From Aquarana catesbeiana (Eukaryota > Chordata > Amphibia > Anura > Ranidae): 64,000 nt of DNA. The stretch covers positions 190,933,206 through 190,997,205 of the forward strand of contig NC_133329.1 of NCBI RefSeq assembly GCF_042186555.1, read 5' to 3'. Numbering within the stretch: position 1 is the first letter of the stretch; every line of letters starts with the position of its first letter. Shown here in pieces: positions 54,495 to 64,000 of the stretch. The position numbers and the translations under genes are program-made. Under the pieces are notes generated by a model. It saw nothing but the letters and a program-made list of their open reading frames with translations, ran no database searches and was not told the DNA's origin.

Positions 54495-55017
54495 CCACTT
54501 GAAGACAAAACCCTTTCTGACACTTTTTGTTTACATGAAATAAAAAATTGCTAGAAAATTACTTTGAACCCCCAAACATATTATTTTTTTTTTTTTTTTT
54601 TAAGCAAAGGCCCTGCAGATTAAAATGGGTGTTTCCATTTTTTTCACACAGTATTTGCGCAGTGATTTTTTTCAATGCAGTTTTTTGGGAATTAAACTCT
54701 TTTTTGAATTTTAATGCACTAAAACACACTATATTGCCCAAATGTTTGGTAAAGTATAAAAGATGATCTTATGCCAAGTACATGGATACCAAACACAACA
54801 TATGTTAAAATTGCGCAGAAACGTGCAGCAGCGACAAACTACATACATTTTTAAAAGCCTTTGCAGATTACTACTTTAGATTTACAGAGATTTGTTAGAA
54901 TTACTGCCCTCGATCTGACGTTCACGGTGATACCTCACATGCATGGTACAATTGCTGTTCACATACACCAGACCGACGTTTGCCTTTGCACGCGAGCACG
55001 GGGGGACAGGCGTATCC
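54491..55017 (+). mobile_element. TTAA element truncated at right
   Basis: Shares the TTAA at 54491-54494 with the preceding element and starts CCACTTGAAGACAAAACCC, like the start at 51185. It follows that element until GGGGGACAGGCGTATCCC (about 55017), where similarity stops. Two family members therefore lie back to back. Confidence 0.7.
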
Positions 55018-55440
55018 CAAAGATTTAATGCATAGGCAGGATTAAAAACACTCTCAGGAGTCAGGAAGTCACACTCTGGAAGCATGGAGTGTTCCACAGG
55101 TATGACGTCATCAAATGGAGACGAGATCACTGACAAGTGAAAGGCAAGGCTGCACGCTCGGAGCATTTGGCTCCTTCTACTGGCCTAAAGTGGTAATGGC
55201 ATGCTTGAACGTTTTCACACAGGAGTGTGCAACGTTCGGCAGTGGGATATGAGGCAGGGATAGCCTCAATAACCCGAACCCTTAGTCCCGCAGTGAGGAA
55301 TTCAGGAACAGTGCAGCATTGTTGGTACCCCAGCACAAAAAGCTACATTAGATGGACATCATTGGCAGGATTAAAGGGTATTTTAGGGACTTTGTAGGAC
55401 TGTAAAGCTAAAGGGACAGGTGAACTTAGTATTTAAAAAA
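55018..55440. other. Likely 3' non-coding part of the second PLE
   Basis: Lies downstream (in minus-strand terms) of the PLE coding remnant. I see no hammerhead core or terminal repeat. TGACGTCATCAAATGGAGAC at 55103 is unremarkable. Confidence 0.35.
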
Positions 55441-56535
55441 TGAAATAATTTAATTTCTACCTAAAATGGTTTATTACATCCAGGCCTTCCTCAAGTATTG
55501 AACCCAAGTTTAATTTTTGTGATCCCATAGATCCCTGCCAGCACTTATTTCTTGCTCCTAGCACTTTTCTGAGACCAACTTCGGCAGGGAGAATACGTGG
55601 TATGGTAGAGAGGGGTGGGTCAGCTTCCCAGCCTTCTGCCTTCTTCTTGCTAAGTTCTAAGTAGTGTCTAGGGATGCTGTGTTGGTCTGAACCACCTCAA
55701 TAAATTACCTATGTTCACCAAAGCGCTGTCGTAGAGGCCTGATAGTCCTACCTACATAGAATAAGCCACATGGGCATGTCGGGCAGTATACAACATACTC
55801 GGTAGAGCAGTTGTAAAATTTGTTGATAGGATAAATTTTACCTTTAACTGAAAAGGATTTTTGACCATGTTGAACAAATTTACGTGTGAGGTATAGTGCT
55901 TATTTACACTGATACATACCAGTGTGAGGGATGAGAGAGAGTATTCTGACTACAAGGATCCTAAAAGTTTAATCGGAGCACGTTTTCTTTTTATATTTAT
56001 AGGCCCACAGCATGATACCTGAGGATATGAGGAGGTGGAGGGTGATGGGAAGGGGTCCTCCAAAAGTATTGGCCAGTGTTTACTTAAAATACTTTCCTTT
56101 TTTTTTTTTTTTCTTTTTTTTTTTATGGTTATTATGATATTGCGCGGTGAAGCAGAGTGGTTGTGTAGAATTGGATACGGAGGCCCTCTTTACTTTACTG
56201 GGGGGGGGGGTTGGTGAGATTGAAAAGACTCCTGAATGAGAGGTGCAGGATATCCTTTTTCAAGAAATTTATCAGTAAGGAGGTTCCCATGTATGATGAT
56301 AGTTGTTTCGAAGGCGGCAATAATGACTACTAGGGATGTTTTAAATCCATCTGGAGTGGTGGCAGCTTTTAAAATGGATATATATATTACCTGCTGTGGG
56401 CTTGGTGTAATTTTGGCCAAAGTTATTGGAGTTGTGATGGACAAGCTCCAAATCTAGGAAGGCAAGTTTGTCCTTTATCTTGCATATAGGTAAAGGAGAG
56501 TCCCAGTGAGTATTTGTTGCAATAGTTTGCAAAGT
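55441..56535 (-). pseudogene. Second Penelope-like element: RT end plus GIY-YIG
   Basis: On the minus strand, about 56500-56190 reads LAFLDLELVHHNSNNF, then KPTAGNIYIHFKSCHHS and FLEKGYPAPLIQE, matching the segment between the catalytic core and linker of PLE reverse transcriptases. Further on (55812-55741) lies EYVVYCPTCPCGLFYVGRT, the GIY-YIG signature, with RQRFGEH after it. Stops and frameshifts separate the parts. This family differs from the PLE at 7202-14888 (FYVGRT versus FYVGKT context). The upstream RT is missing because a Ty3 element begins at 56547. Confidence 0.78.
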
Positions 56536-56546
56536 ATCATAAACCA

Positions 56547-56672
56547 TGAATCAGGCTGAGACAGAAGTGCAGTAAAATCACACTGTTTAATAATAATGAT
56601 GGTAAAAAGAGTAAACTTAGTCAGAACATAGCCAGAGTTTGGTAACCAGAACAGATAGTCAAACTAGCCAGC
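56547..56672 (-). repeat. Outer element 3' LTR, distal part
   Basis: Starts TGAATCAGGCTGAGACAG, directly after PLE sequence. Its continuation is at 61832 on the far side of the inner element. LTR boundaries are TG...CA. Confidence 0.6.
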
Positions 56673-57290
56673 TGTCACGACTAATACTCACCGAGGCCAA
56701 GATGCCGAGAGCGGCTCGCCCTTACGACCACGCGCACCCAGACCCCCGAAGTTGATACAGGGAGCTGGAGGCACGGGCTTCCGGTATGCAGTAGATCCCT
56801 AGGTGGGAACTGAGGTACTGGGAGTCCATATATCAGGCAAAAGGTCAGAACCGGGTATCAGGCAGGAGCAAGTCCGTTAAGCAGGCAGAGGTCAGAACCG
56901 GGTATCAGGCAGGAGCAAGTCCGTTTAACAGGCAGAGGTCAGATGGGTATCAGGCAATCAAGCAGAATAGGTGTTTAACAAGCCAGGGGTTCGGTACACA
57001 GAGCAGCAGACAGGTTAACACAGGAACACTGAGGCACAGGGAACAGGAGGAGCTGACGACAAACCAGCAACCCGACTGGGTGCTGGGGTCGTCAGAAATA
57101 GTGTCCCCCCGGCGAGCGCGTTAGCGTGACGCGCTACTGGTTACCCGCAAGGGGGACGGCGTGCACACGGGGACCGCCGTGCACCCGCATGCGCCGCACC
57201 ATCAGGCCGCGGACGGGTGTGCGGTGAAGCGCCAGTCCACCGCGCATGCGCCCCGGAGCCTGGCGAGCGGAAACGCTCTGTCTCCTGACA
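56673..57290 (-). repeat. Inner element 3' LTR
   Basis: 618 bp, TG...CA bounded; contains a tandem block GGTATCAGGCAGGAGCAAGT repeated twice (about 56855 and 56898). Preceded on the minus strand by the purine tract AGGAGGGGGGCAC (57291-57303). Confidence 0.9.
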
Positions 57291-58970
57291 GTGCCCCCCT
57301 CCTAAGGGTGGACACTGGACGCCCAGACTAGCCATCAATTCCGGGTGATCTTGGTGGAAGGTTTGGATTAGTCGTGGAGCATGCAGGTTCCTAGCGGTTT
57401 CCCAAGAATTGTCCTCAGGTGGGTAACCCTTCCACTGGATCAGGTACTGTAGCTGCCTGCCCCTCTTCCTGCAGTTCAGGATGGACTCCACCTCAAACTC
57501 ATTTTCACCATCCACCCTGATTGGCGGAGGAGGAGGCTCTCCTCTTCCAGTAAAAGGGCTAGGCACAACAGGCTTCAACAATGAAACATGGAAGACAGGA
57601 TGAATCCGGTATGTCTTGGGTAGTGCTAGCTCAACAGCCACAGGGTTAATGATTCTCTTGACTTGGAAAGGACCGATAAACTTGGGTCCAAGTTTTCGAG
57701 ATGGCAGAGGTAATTTAAGGTTGGTGGTGGATATCCAAACCTCCTCTCCGAAGTCAAACTTTGGGTTCACCCTCCTGCCCCGATCGTACTGTTTTTTGTA
57801 ATCTTCTTGCGCTTTTTGTAACATGTCTTGAATTTTCTGAAAATTAGATTGCAACGAGGTTATCCTGTCCTGGACTGCAGGAACTGTCATTTCAGGGATG
57901 TCGTTAGAAAAGAACGTGGGATGGAACCGACAATTTGCCCAGAAGGGTGTTTGGTTGGTAGAGGCATGAACTGAATTATTATAAGCGAATTCGGCATATG
58001 GAAGAAGACTTGCCCTATCGTCCTGGGAACCTGAGCAGAAGCAACGGAGGTATTGCCCCAACGTTTGATTTGTCCTCTCCGTTTGGCCGTTGCTTTGAGG
58101 GTGATACGCAGAGGAGAGACAGACTTTGATGCCAAGGGTCTTGCAGAGTTCCCTCCAGAATTTGGACGTAAATTGCACGCCCCTATCCGACACAATACTC
58201 TTTGGTACACCATGGAGTCTAACGACCTCTTTCAAAAAGATATTGGCTGTGTCTGCGGCAGGAGTGCCCCGCATAGGTAAAAAATGGGCCATCTTGGACA
58301 GACGGTCGATAACGACAAGAATGGTGGAAACATTTTCTGAGGTTGGCAAATCAACAATAAAATCCATGGACACATCGGCCCATGGCCGTTCCGGGATGAG
58401 CAAAGGTTTGAGCAAGCCCCAGGACTTAGCGTTTTGGCCCTTGTTCCGTTGGCACAGAGGGCAGGACGCCACGTACTCCTTACAGTCGTGTCTCCACCAA
58501 GGCCACCAGAAGGAGTGAGAAATCAGCTCAGACGTCTTCTTTATCCCGAAATGTCCTGCCATTTTATGGTCGTGACACATTTTAAGGGTTAAAGGCCGTG
58601 TTTCTTGCGGTACAAAAATTTTCCATCGAATCCAAAAAAGATCCTCATATTTCTTCAAGGAATGCACTTCTGGTTTAGTGCACGAGCTAGATGAGGCTCT
58701 GATGGATGACATTAGGTCCGCCTGAGTCAATCTAAGAAAGTTTTGTGGAGAGAGGATAGTGCTTGGTGTTGATGTTTGAAAATCTGTGGAGAACATCCGA
58801 GAGAGTGCGTCTGCCTTTCCGTTCTTTGCCCCAGGTCTGTAGGATATATGGAAGTTGAAACGGGAAAAGAAGAGAGCCCAACGGGCTTGTCGGGGTTTTA
58901 GTCGCTTTGCTATTCGGAGGTATTCTAGATTCTTGTGATCCGTAAAGATCAATGACCGGGTGTACTGCAC
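57141..58970 (-). pseudogene. Inner Ty3 element integrase with chromodomain
   Basis: A 609-codon open frame. Residues 1-60 are the end of RNase H (ADALSR). The HHCC zinc domain has H135, H140, C170 and C173. The catalytic triad is D203, D262 and E298, with 35 residues between the last two, the DD35E spacing. Residues about 490-532 are a chromodomain (FEVESILNCRKRGRQLQYL, IQWKGYPPEDNSWE) whose tryptophans suit a methyl-lysine cage; this class targets heterochromatin. The frame runs through the purine tract (from residue about 557) and ends inside the 3' LTR. This is the best preserved part, but its parent polyprotein is broken, so I call it a pseudogene. Confidence 0.9.
57291..57303 (-). promoter_or_regulatory. 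Polypurine tract of inner Ty3 element
   Basis: Minus strand AGGAGGGGGGCAC directly before the 3' LTR, the primer for plus-strand DNA synthesis. Confidence 0.75.
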
Positions 58971-59251
58971 CTTCCAGCAAATACCTCCATTCCTCCAAAG
59001 CGAACTTTATGGCCAGCAGCTCCCTGTCACCCACATCATAATTGAGTTCCGGTGGACTGAGTCTCCTAGAGGCGAAGGCTACAGGATGTAGAATGGCTTT
59101 AGGTCCCTGTCTCTGGGAGAGAATTGCTCCGGTTGCGATTTCCGATGCATCTACCTCCAGCACGAATGGTTGTCGGGTCAGGATGACGAAGAATCGGGGC
59201 GGAACTGAACAACCTCTTCAATTTCAGGAAAGCTTCTTGAGCGACTGGGGA
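58732..59251 (-). pseudogene. Inner Ty3 element RNase H region, frameshifted
   Basis: From 59163 it reads LEVDASEIATGAILSQRQG and FASRRLSPPELNY, the RNase H core with its first catalytic aspartate. Frameshifts lie at about 59170 and about 58965, where the frame moves to the integrase ORF starting MQYTRSLIFTDHKNLEYL (also RNase H). Confidence 0.8.
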
Positions 59252-60577
59252 CTATTGAAAAGAACCATGCTGACGGGTTAGTTGGGTGATAGGTGCCACA
59301 ATAGCGGAGAATCCAACAATAAATTTTCGATAGAAGTTGGCGAACCCTATGAACCGCTGTACCCCTTTTTTGTCAGATGGGGCCGGCCACTCTTGAATTG
59401 CCTGAATCTTCTGTGGGTCCATTGCGACCCCATTGGTTGAAAGGATGAACCCAAGAAATTGTATGGTCGATTTTTCGAATTCACATTTTTCAGCTTTCAG
59501 GTATAGCTTATGTTGTCTTAGTATGGTAAGGACCTTTTTTACGTGTCCCTTGTGCATTTCCAGAGTGGAGGAGAAAATAAGAATATCATCCAGGTATCCA
59601 ACAAGGAAGTCATCCAGGTATTCTCGGAATATATGTTGGAAGGTGGCCGGGGCATTACAGAGTCCGAATGGCATCACTAGGTACTCGAAATGCCCGAACC
59701 TGGACCTAAAAGCCGTCTTCCACTCGTCCCCAGCCCTGATCCTAACGAGGTTGTAGGCCCCCCGGAGGTTGAGTTTAGAGAATACTTTAGCTGATCAGAA
59801 CCGTTGAAATAGCTCAGTTTCCGAGAGAGGAAATATATGGCCGAACGGGATCTCGGATCCGGGCAGGAGGTCGATCGGACAGTCGTAAGACTGATGAGGT
59901 CGTAGGCGGTCAGCCATTTGTTTACTGAAGACTTCTTGAAACTCAAGGTACTCGGAGGGGACATGTTGGAGGTTGCCTGATGGAGCAGCAATCGTAGCAC
60001 AAACTTTACGGGCCGTGAGGAGACAATGTTGAGAGCAATACTGAGAGGAGAAGGATACCGCCTTGGTGCTCCATTTAATTTGTGGGTCATGAGCCTGTAA
60101 CCAGGGCAAGCCCAGTATAACAGGGAAGATGGGCGAATGAATGAGGTTGAGCCGTAGAAACTCCCGGTGGCCGGAATCAGTGGTTACCAGAATGGGTTGG
60201 GTTTCCTGGGTGATGGGTCCTGAGCGAGGAAGAGATCCGTCGGCCAGATGTACCCGTAGACCTTGAGTTTTGGTTTGCAGAGGAATATTCAGACTGTGGG
60301 CCAATGCAGCATCTATGAAGCAACTGCATGCTCTGGAATCAATGATGGCCTGCAAGCGGGTCTCCCCTTCCGGAAGCTGTAGGGAAACAAACAACATTAC
60401 GTAAGTCTTTGGGATACTGTTGTTTGGACAGTTCAACACATTTGGCTGAGGGGACTTACTAGGCCTGATCGGACAGTTGCGCAGGAAGTGTCCGGTTCCT
60501 CTGCAATAGAGGCACAGGTTGGACTGCCGTCTGCGTTGCTTCTCTTCAGAGGTCAGCGGGGCCCGGACCAGGCCGAG
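59252..60577 (-). pseudogene. Inner Ty3 element protease and reverse transcriptase, broken
   Basis: Protease is visible as LQAIIDSRACSCFID, where the usual D-S/T-G active site reads DSR, so the enzyme would be inactive. The frame passes into the RT start (SETELFQRF) and hits TGA at 59795-59797; about 50 RT residues between SETEL and AKVFSKLNLRGAYN are missing, an internal deletion of the fingers. RT resumes in the same frame with the catalytic box YLDD (about 59594-59583) and ends at a stop at 59252. The protein is non-functional. Confidence 0.85.
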
Positions 60578-60994
60578 CTACAAGCCTTGGCGGTACTGAT
60601 AGCGTAGGGCCGGCTCGTTCCAATTGGTATCGGCCGCCCATTTACGAAATTCCACCGTATAGTCCTCGATAGGTCTTCTTCCTTGGGACAGGTGGTGCAG
60701 GATGGCCTCGGCTGTAGCCATACGCTGCGGATCGTCATAGAGCTGGGACATACTCTCAAAGAAAGCATCAACTGTATTTAGAACTGGACTGCTTTGTTCC
60801 ATCAAGCTGTGGGCCCAGGCTTGAGGTTCCTCAGACAGTAAAGAAATCGCAAATCCCACCTTAACGATTTCTGAAGAAAAGGTTCTAGGCTGGAGGGCGA
60901 AGTAGAGGGAGCATGCGTTTTTGAAAGCCCTGAACTTCTTGCGGTCCCCTGAGAACCGTTCCGGTGTGGGGACCCTGGGTTCCGGGAGCGCCAT
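60578..60994 (-). pseudogene. Inner Ty3 element Gag, stopped
   Basis: 139 codons starting MALPEPRVPTPERFSGD, with the retrotransposon Gag landmarks FKNACSLYF, AWAHSLMEQ and ATAEAILHHLSQGRRPIED. It stops at a TAG (60578-60580). The same reading frame continues past the stop through a CCHC knuckle (C-x2-C-x4-H-x4-C, 60473-60514) into protease, so gag and pol probably formed one frame in the ancestor. Gag makes the particle shell and the knuckle binds RNA. Confidence 0.82.
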
Positions 60995-61209
60995 GACTGT
61001 GGGATTGGCGGAAGCGAGCCCCCACTGTTGGGTGCGGGAGCTGCGGCTGCAGAGGGTAGTGACCCTGTGATTTGCTAAAGGCGGTTGTCAATTTGGGTAT
61101 AGCCTTCCTGTAGCTTTTGCACTGAGTCAGCGAGAGTGCATACCTGTTGACACAGGATCTCCAAAGGAGAGCGCGCTCTGTTGGCCTCGGACATCTGGCT
61201 GGTTCGTAC

Positions 61210-61826
61210 TGTCACGACTAATACTCACCGAGGCCAAAATGCCGAGAGCGGCTCGCCCTTACGACCACGCGCACCCAGACCCCCGAAATTGATACAGGGA
61301 GCTGGGGGCACGCGGAGGCATGGGCTTCCGGTATGCAGTAGATCCGTAGGTGGGAACTGAGGTACTGGGAGTCTGTATATCAGGCAAAAGGCCAGAACCG
61401 GGTATCAGGCAGGAGCAAGTCCATTAAGCAGGCAGAGGTCAGAACCGGGTATCAGGCAGGAGCAAGTCCGTTTAACAGGCAGAGGTCAGATGGGTATCAG
61501 GCAGAATAGGTGTTTAACAAGCCAGGGGTTCGGTACACAGAGCAGCAGACAGGTTAACACAGGAACACTGAGGCACAGGGAACAGGAGGAGCTGATGATG
61601 AACCAGCAACCCGACTGGGTGCTGGGGTCGTCAGAAATAGTCTTCCCCCCGACGAGCGCGTCAGCGTGACGCGCTACCGGGTACCCGCACGGGCGACGGC
61701 GCGCACACGGGGACCGCCGTGCACGCGCCGCACCATCAGGCCGCGGACGGGTGTGCGCCGAAGCGCCAGTCCACCGCGCATGCGCCCCGGAGCCCGGCGA
61801 GCGGAGACGCTCTCAGTCTCCTGACA
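61210..61826 (-). repeat. Inner element 5' LTR
   Basis: 617 bp, matching the left LTR with a few substitutions, a ten-base insertion near 61310 and an eight-base loss near 61504. Internal sequence next to it (minus strand GTACGAACCAGCCAGATG) lacks the TGG start of a usual tRNA primer site. Confidence 0.9.
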
Positions 61827-61831
61827 CCAGG

Positions 61832-62125
61832 ACTGCAGAACAGGCCAAGAAACCGGAGAATGAACGTAGTGGAATAGCAAGCAGGATCTGGAACCAGAAG
61901 GGACATTAGCCAAGCAGGTCTTTCACAGGCACACAGGACAGAGTCTCTTGATATGTTGACCAAGGCGAAGGCAGAGAGGATCTGGACTGAACAGCTTAAG
62001 TAACCAGCAGGACTGACAAGCAGGATATCATCACCAGGTGAGTCACTGTGGAAAGATTAGAGCTGGCAATAACCGACAGCTGAGCAGCCTGCTCTGAGAA
62101 GAAAGGGCTGAGCCCAGCCCTGACA
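61832..62125 (-). repeat. Outer element 3' LTR, proximal part
   Basis: Continues the LTR interrupted at 56672 and ends AGCCCAGCCCTGACA at 62125. The outer element's purine tract complement (ACCCCCTCCTC) follows. Confidence 0.75.
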
Positions 62126-62153
62126 GTACCCCCTCCTCAACGACTCCTCCCCC

Positions 62154-62578
62154 TCAGAGGACAACCAGGTTTGAGGGGAAAACTTCTATGGAAAGCACAG
62201 GGGAGGACAGGGGCATGAACGTCTGAGGATGAGACCCAAGAGCCTTCCCCTGGACCGTACCTTTCCAATGAACCAGATACTGTATGCACCCACGAAAGGA
62301 AGAAGAAAGCTCTAAAGCGTAAGCCACTGGGTTAATCCTGCAAAGAATACGAAAAGGCACGATAAACCAAGGTGCCAACTTCAGTGAGGGAACACGGAGT
62401 CATAGGTTGTGAGATGACAGCCAGACCCTGTCCCACACCTGGAAGGAAGGCGCAGGTAGGTGTCTGCGGTCAGCATGGAGTCTGTACCTATCATTGGCAT
62501 GTCACAAGGGCTCCTGGACTTGTACCCAAGTGGAATGAAAACCACGGAGATGCTCCTCAATGCAGGAATGCTCTGAGG
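62154..62578 (-). pseudogene. Outer Ty3 element integrase C-terminus and chromodomain
   Basis: WFIVPFRILCRINPVAYALE (about 62370) matches the LGPFxVxxxINPVAxxLxLP zone preceding a chromodomain, and CIQYLVHWKG is the chromodomain core. Several breaks and a short deletion are present. Confidence 0.7.
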
Positions 62579-62588
62579 AACAAATGAG

Positions 62589-63333
62589 TCAGGCAAAAAT
62601 GGATGGTTGGAAACCATAGTTTACCATAAACAGGGACAATCGGGAAGCAGAATTCATGGCACTTTTGTGAGCAAACTCCGCCCTGGGTAAGAGGTCTGAC
62701 CAATGTAGAAACTGCTCCAAGGACTGGTTGGCTCGTTCCACAGCCCCATTAGACTGCGGGTGATACGCAGAGGAGAAAAAAAAGCTGAATTCCCAACTGT
62801 GCACAAAAGGTTTGCCAGAACCGGGACACAAACGGACTACCCCTGTCTGAGACGATCACCTTGGGTAGCCCATGTAAGCGAAAGATCACCCAAGCAAAAA
62901 TGGAAGTCAGATCCTTTGATGTGGGTTAACTTAAGTGGAATACAATGAGACATTTTCGACAACCGGTCAACCACCATAAGGATAACGGTGTTGCCCTGAG
63001 ATTTGGGTAACTCCACAATGAAATCCATGGACGGGTGGATCCAAGGCCTCTTTCCATTGGGTGTGGGTTGTAGGAGGCCCACTGGAAGGTGTTGTGGTGT
63101 CTTGCTCTGAGCACACACTGAACAAGCGGCTACAAAGGTGGCTACATCAGCACGAGACTAGGCCACCAGAATTGTTGGGAAATGGCCCAAAAAAGTTGAT
63201 TCTTCCCTGGGTGGCCAGCAGCCTTGGGAGAATGGTAAGTCTGGAGCATGGCAGTACGGAGACTCTCAAGGACAGCAGCGGTCAGAAGGTTTCTCAGGAG
63301 GAGCATGGATCTGAGCGGCAAGAATTTTGTCAC
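62589..63333 (-). pseudogene. Outer Ty3 element integrase core
   Basis: Pieces in different frames: HSPKAAGHPGKN (zinc domain, about 63230), SMDFIVELPKSQGNTVILMV and VDRLSKMSH (63034-62940, first catalytic D), then SSAYHPQSNGAVERANQSLE (about 62776-62717, catalytic E). The region with the second D is decayed. Similar in layout to the inner element, but more diverged. Confidence 0.8.
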
Positions 63334-64000
63334 CCAAAGGAGAAGTGCGACTGGTGCGAACCGTAGACAGAATACGATCAGGAGTAATCACAGGAACCAA
63401 TTCCAACATGGAAGTGGAGGAAAACTGTGGCAACAAAGCATCAGCCCTTACATTCTTAGTACCGGGTAAGAATGATACTATAGTTGAAACTTGACAAGAA
63501 TAGGTCAGTCAGAATGAGAACCGGCACAGTGGTAGCTTCGAGGAGATGCCTCCATTACTTAAGGGCTACAATGATCGCTAACAACTCTGTCCCCAATCTC
63601 GTAATTGCATTCCGCAGGTGACAATTTCTTGGAAAAGTAGCCACAAGGATGCATAGCTCTCTCAGAGGTAGGACGTTAAGAGAAGGGCGCCAACTCCAGT
63701 CTCAGAAGCATCAACCTCAAGAATAAAGGGTAACGTAGGATCAGGATGTGCCAACACAGGAGCAGAAACAAAGGCAGCCTTGAGACTCTCAAAGGCCTTA
63801 ACGGACTCCGAAGACCAACTCTGTGGGTTACCGTCCTTTCAGGTCATATCGGTCAGGGGCTTGACCAGAGACGATAAGTTATGAATAAACTTCCGATAAT
63901 TGGCAAAGCCAAGGAAATGTTGCAGAGGGCGTAACCCCGGGTCGGGGCGACTGTAGGACTGCTGAAAGTTTCTCTGGGTCCATCGAAAAACCAGCAGTGG
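63334..64000 (-). pseudogene. Outer Ty3 element RNase H and end of RT
   Basis: On the minus strand, ILEVDASETGVGALLS lies at about 63725-63680 and CNYEIGDRELLAIIVALK near 63610-63560, both RNase H landmarks; FLGFANYRKFIHNLSSLVKP near 63915-63860 is the RT connection. Stops are present. The rest of pol lies beyond 64000. Confidence 0.75.

Larger units (their letters stand above)
56673..61826 (-). mobile_element. Inner chromodomain Ty3-type retrotransposon, near full length
   Basis: Two direct LTRs (56673-57290, 61210-61826) begin TGTCACGACTAATACTCACC and end CTCCTGACA, flanking gag-pol on the minus strand. Flanks CCAGC (56668-56672) and CCAGG (61827-61831) are a 4/5 match for a 5-bp target duplication. 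Order of domains: Gag, CCHC knuckle, protease, RT, RNase H, integrase, chromodomain, which is the chromovirus branch. At least four coding breaks make it non-autonomous. The LTRs differ by several substitutions and two indels, so it is not young. Confidence 0.9.
56547..64000 (-). mobile_element. Outer chromodomain Ty3-type (Metaviridae-like) element, truncated by window
   Basis: Minus-strand element. Its 3' LTR is split by the inner element: 56547-56672 plus 61832-62125, ending TGACA before a GT-CCCCCTCCTC purine tract complement. Coding from 62150 to 64000 is recognisable but decayed: chromodomain-like CIQYLVHWKG (about 62300), integrase, RNase H and the end of RT. The element continues beyond 64000. 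Confidence 0.8.

Overview
The window is vertebrate nuclear DNA, almost certainly from a frog with a large, repeat-rich genome. The only host gene I can identify is the 3' end of GSPT1 (eukaryotic release factor eRF3a) on the + strand. Two internal coding exons lie at 16258-16347 and 16458-16626, and the terminal exon starts at 31110 with its stop codon ending at 31162. The splice sites are clean and the three exons read in one continuous frame. The amphibian assignment is an inference from the transposon mix: abundant TTAA-flanked elements, Tc1/mariner, DIRS, Penelope-like, chromodomain Ty3 and L1-like elements in one locus.

Layout. 1-7200: nonautonomous TTAA-flanked (piggyBac-type) elements, a hAT-type MITE with a perfect 8-bp target duplication, and two minisatellites. 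7202-14888: a huge imperfect inverted repeat made of Penelope-like retroelement (PLE) 3' halves, with GIY-YIG endonuclease remnants near its centre and hammerhead-ribozyme-like motifs. 15260-16066: another TTAA element. 16258-31162: the GSPT1 exons, whose last intron (14.5 kb) is filled with TTAA elements, Tc1/mariner remnants, a 22-bp satellite, a hAT element and a DIRS tyrosine recombinase. 31163 to about 32760: GSPT1 3' UTR. 33000-39660: sparse old DIRS fragments and MITEs. 39661-44262: a Tc1 element that has received an L1 fragment (itself split by a TTAA composite), a hAT MITE and a PLE-like hairpin. 44588-48540: MITEs and DIRS elements, one with inverted terminal repeats and an internal complementary region. 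49240-55017: long TTAA-family elements containing a palindrome and a 356-bp tandem duplication. 55440-64000: a three-level nest, in which a chromodomain Ty3 element sits in the LTR of a second Ty3 element that itself interrupts a second PLE.

No complete protein-coding gene other than GSPT1 is evident, and every transposon ORF I examined is broken. The TTAA family covers roughly 18-20 kb by my boundaries. The most unusual items are the PLE head-to-head palindrome with hammerhead-like motifs, and a composite TTAA element present at two loci in opposite orientations with a different minisatellite at the same internal site. I found no evidence of a new defence or enzymatic system; the interest of this window lies in transposon architecture.
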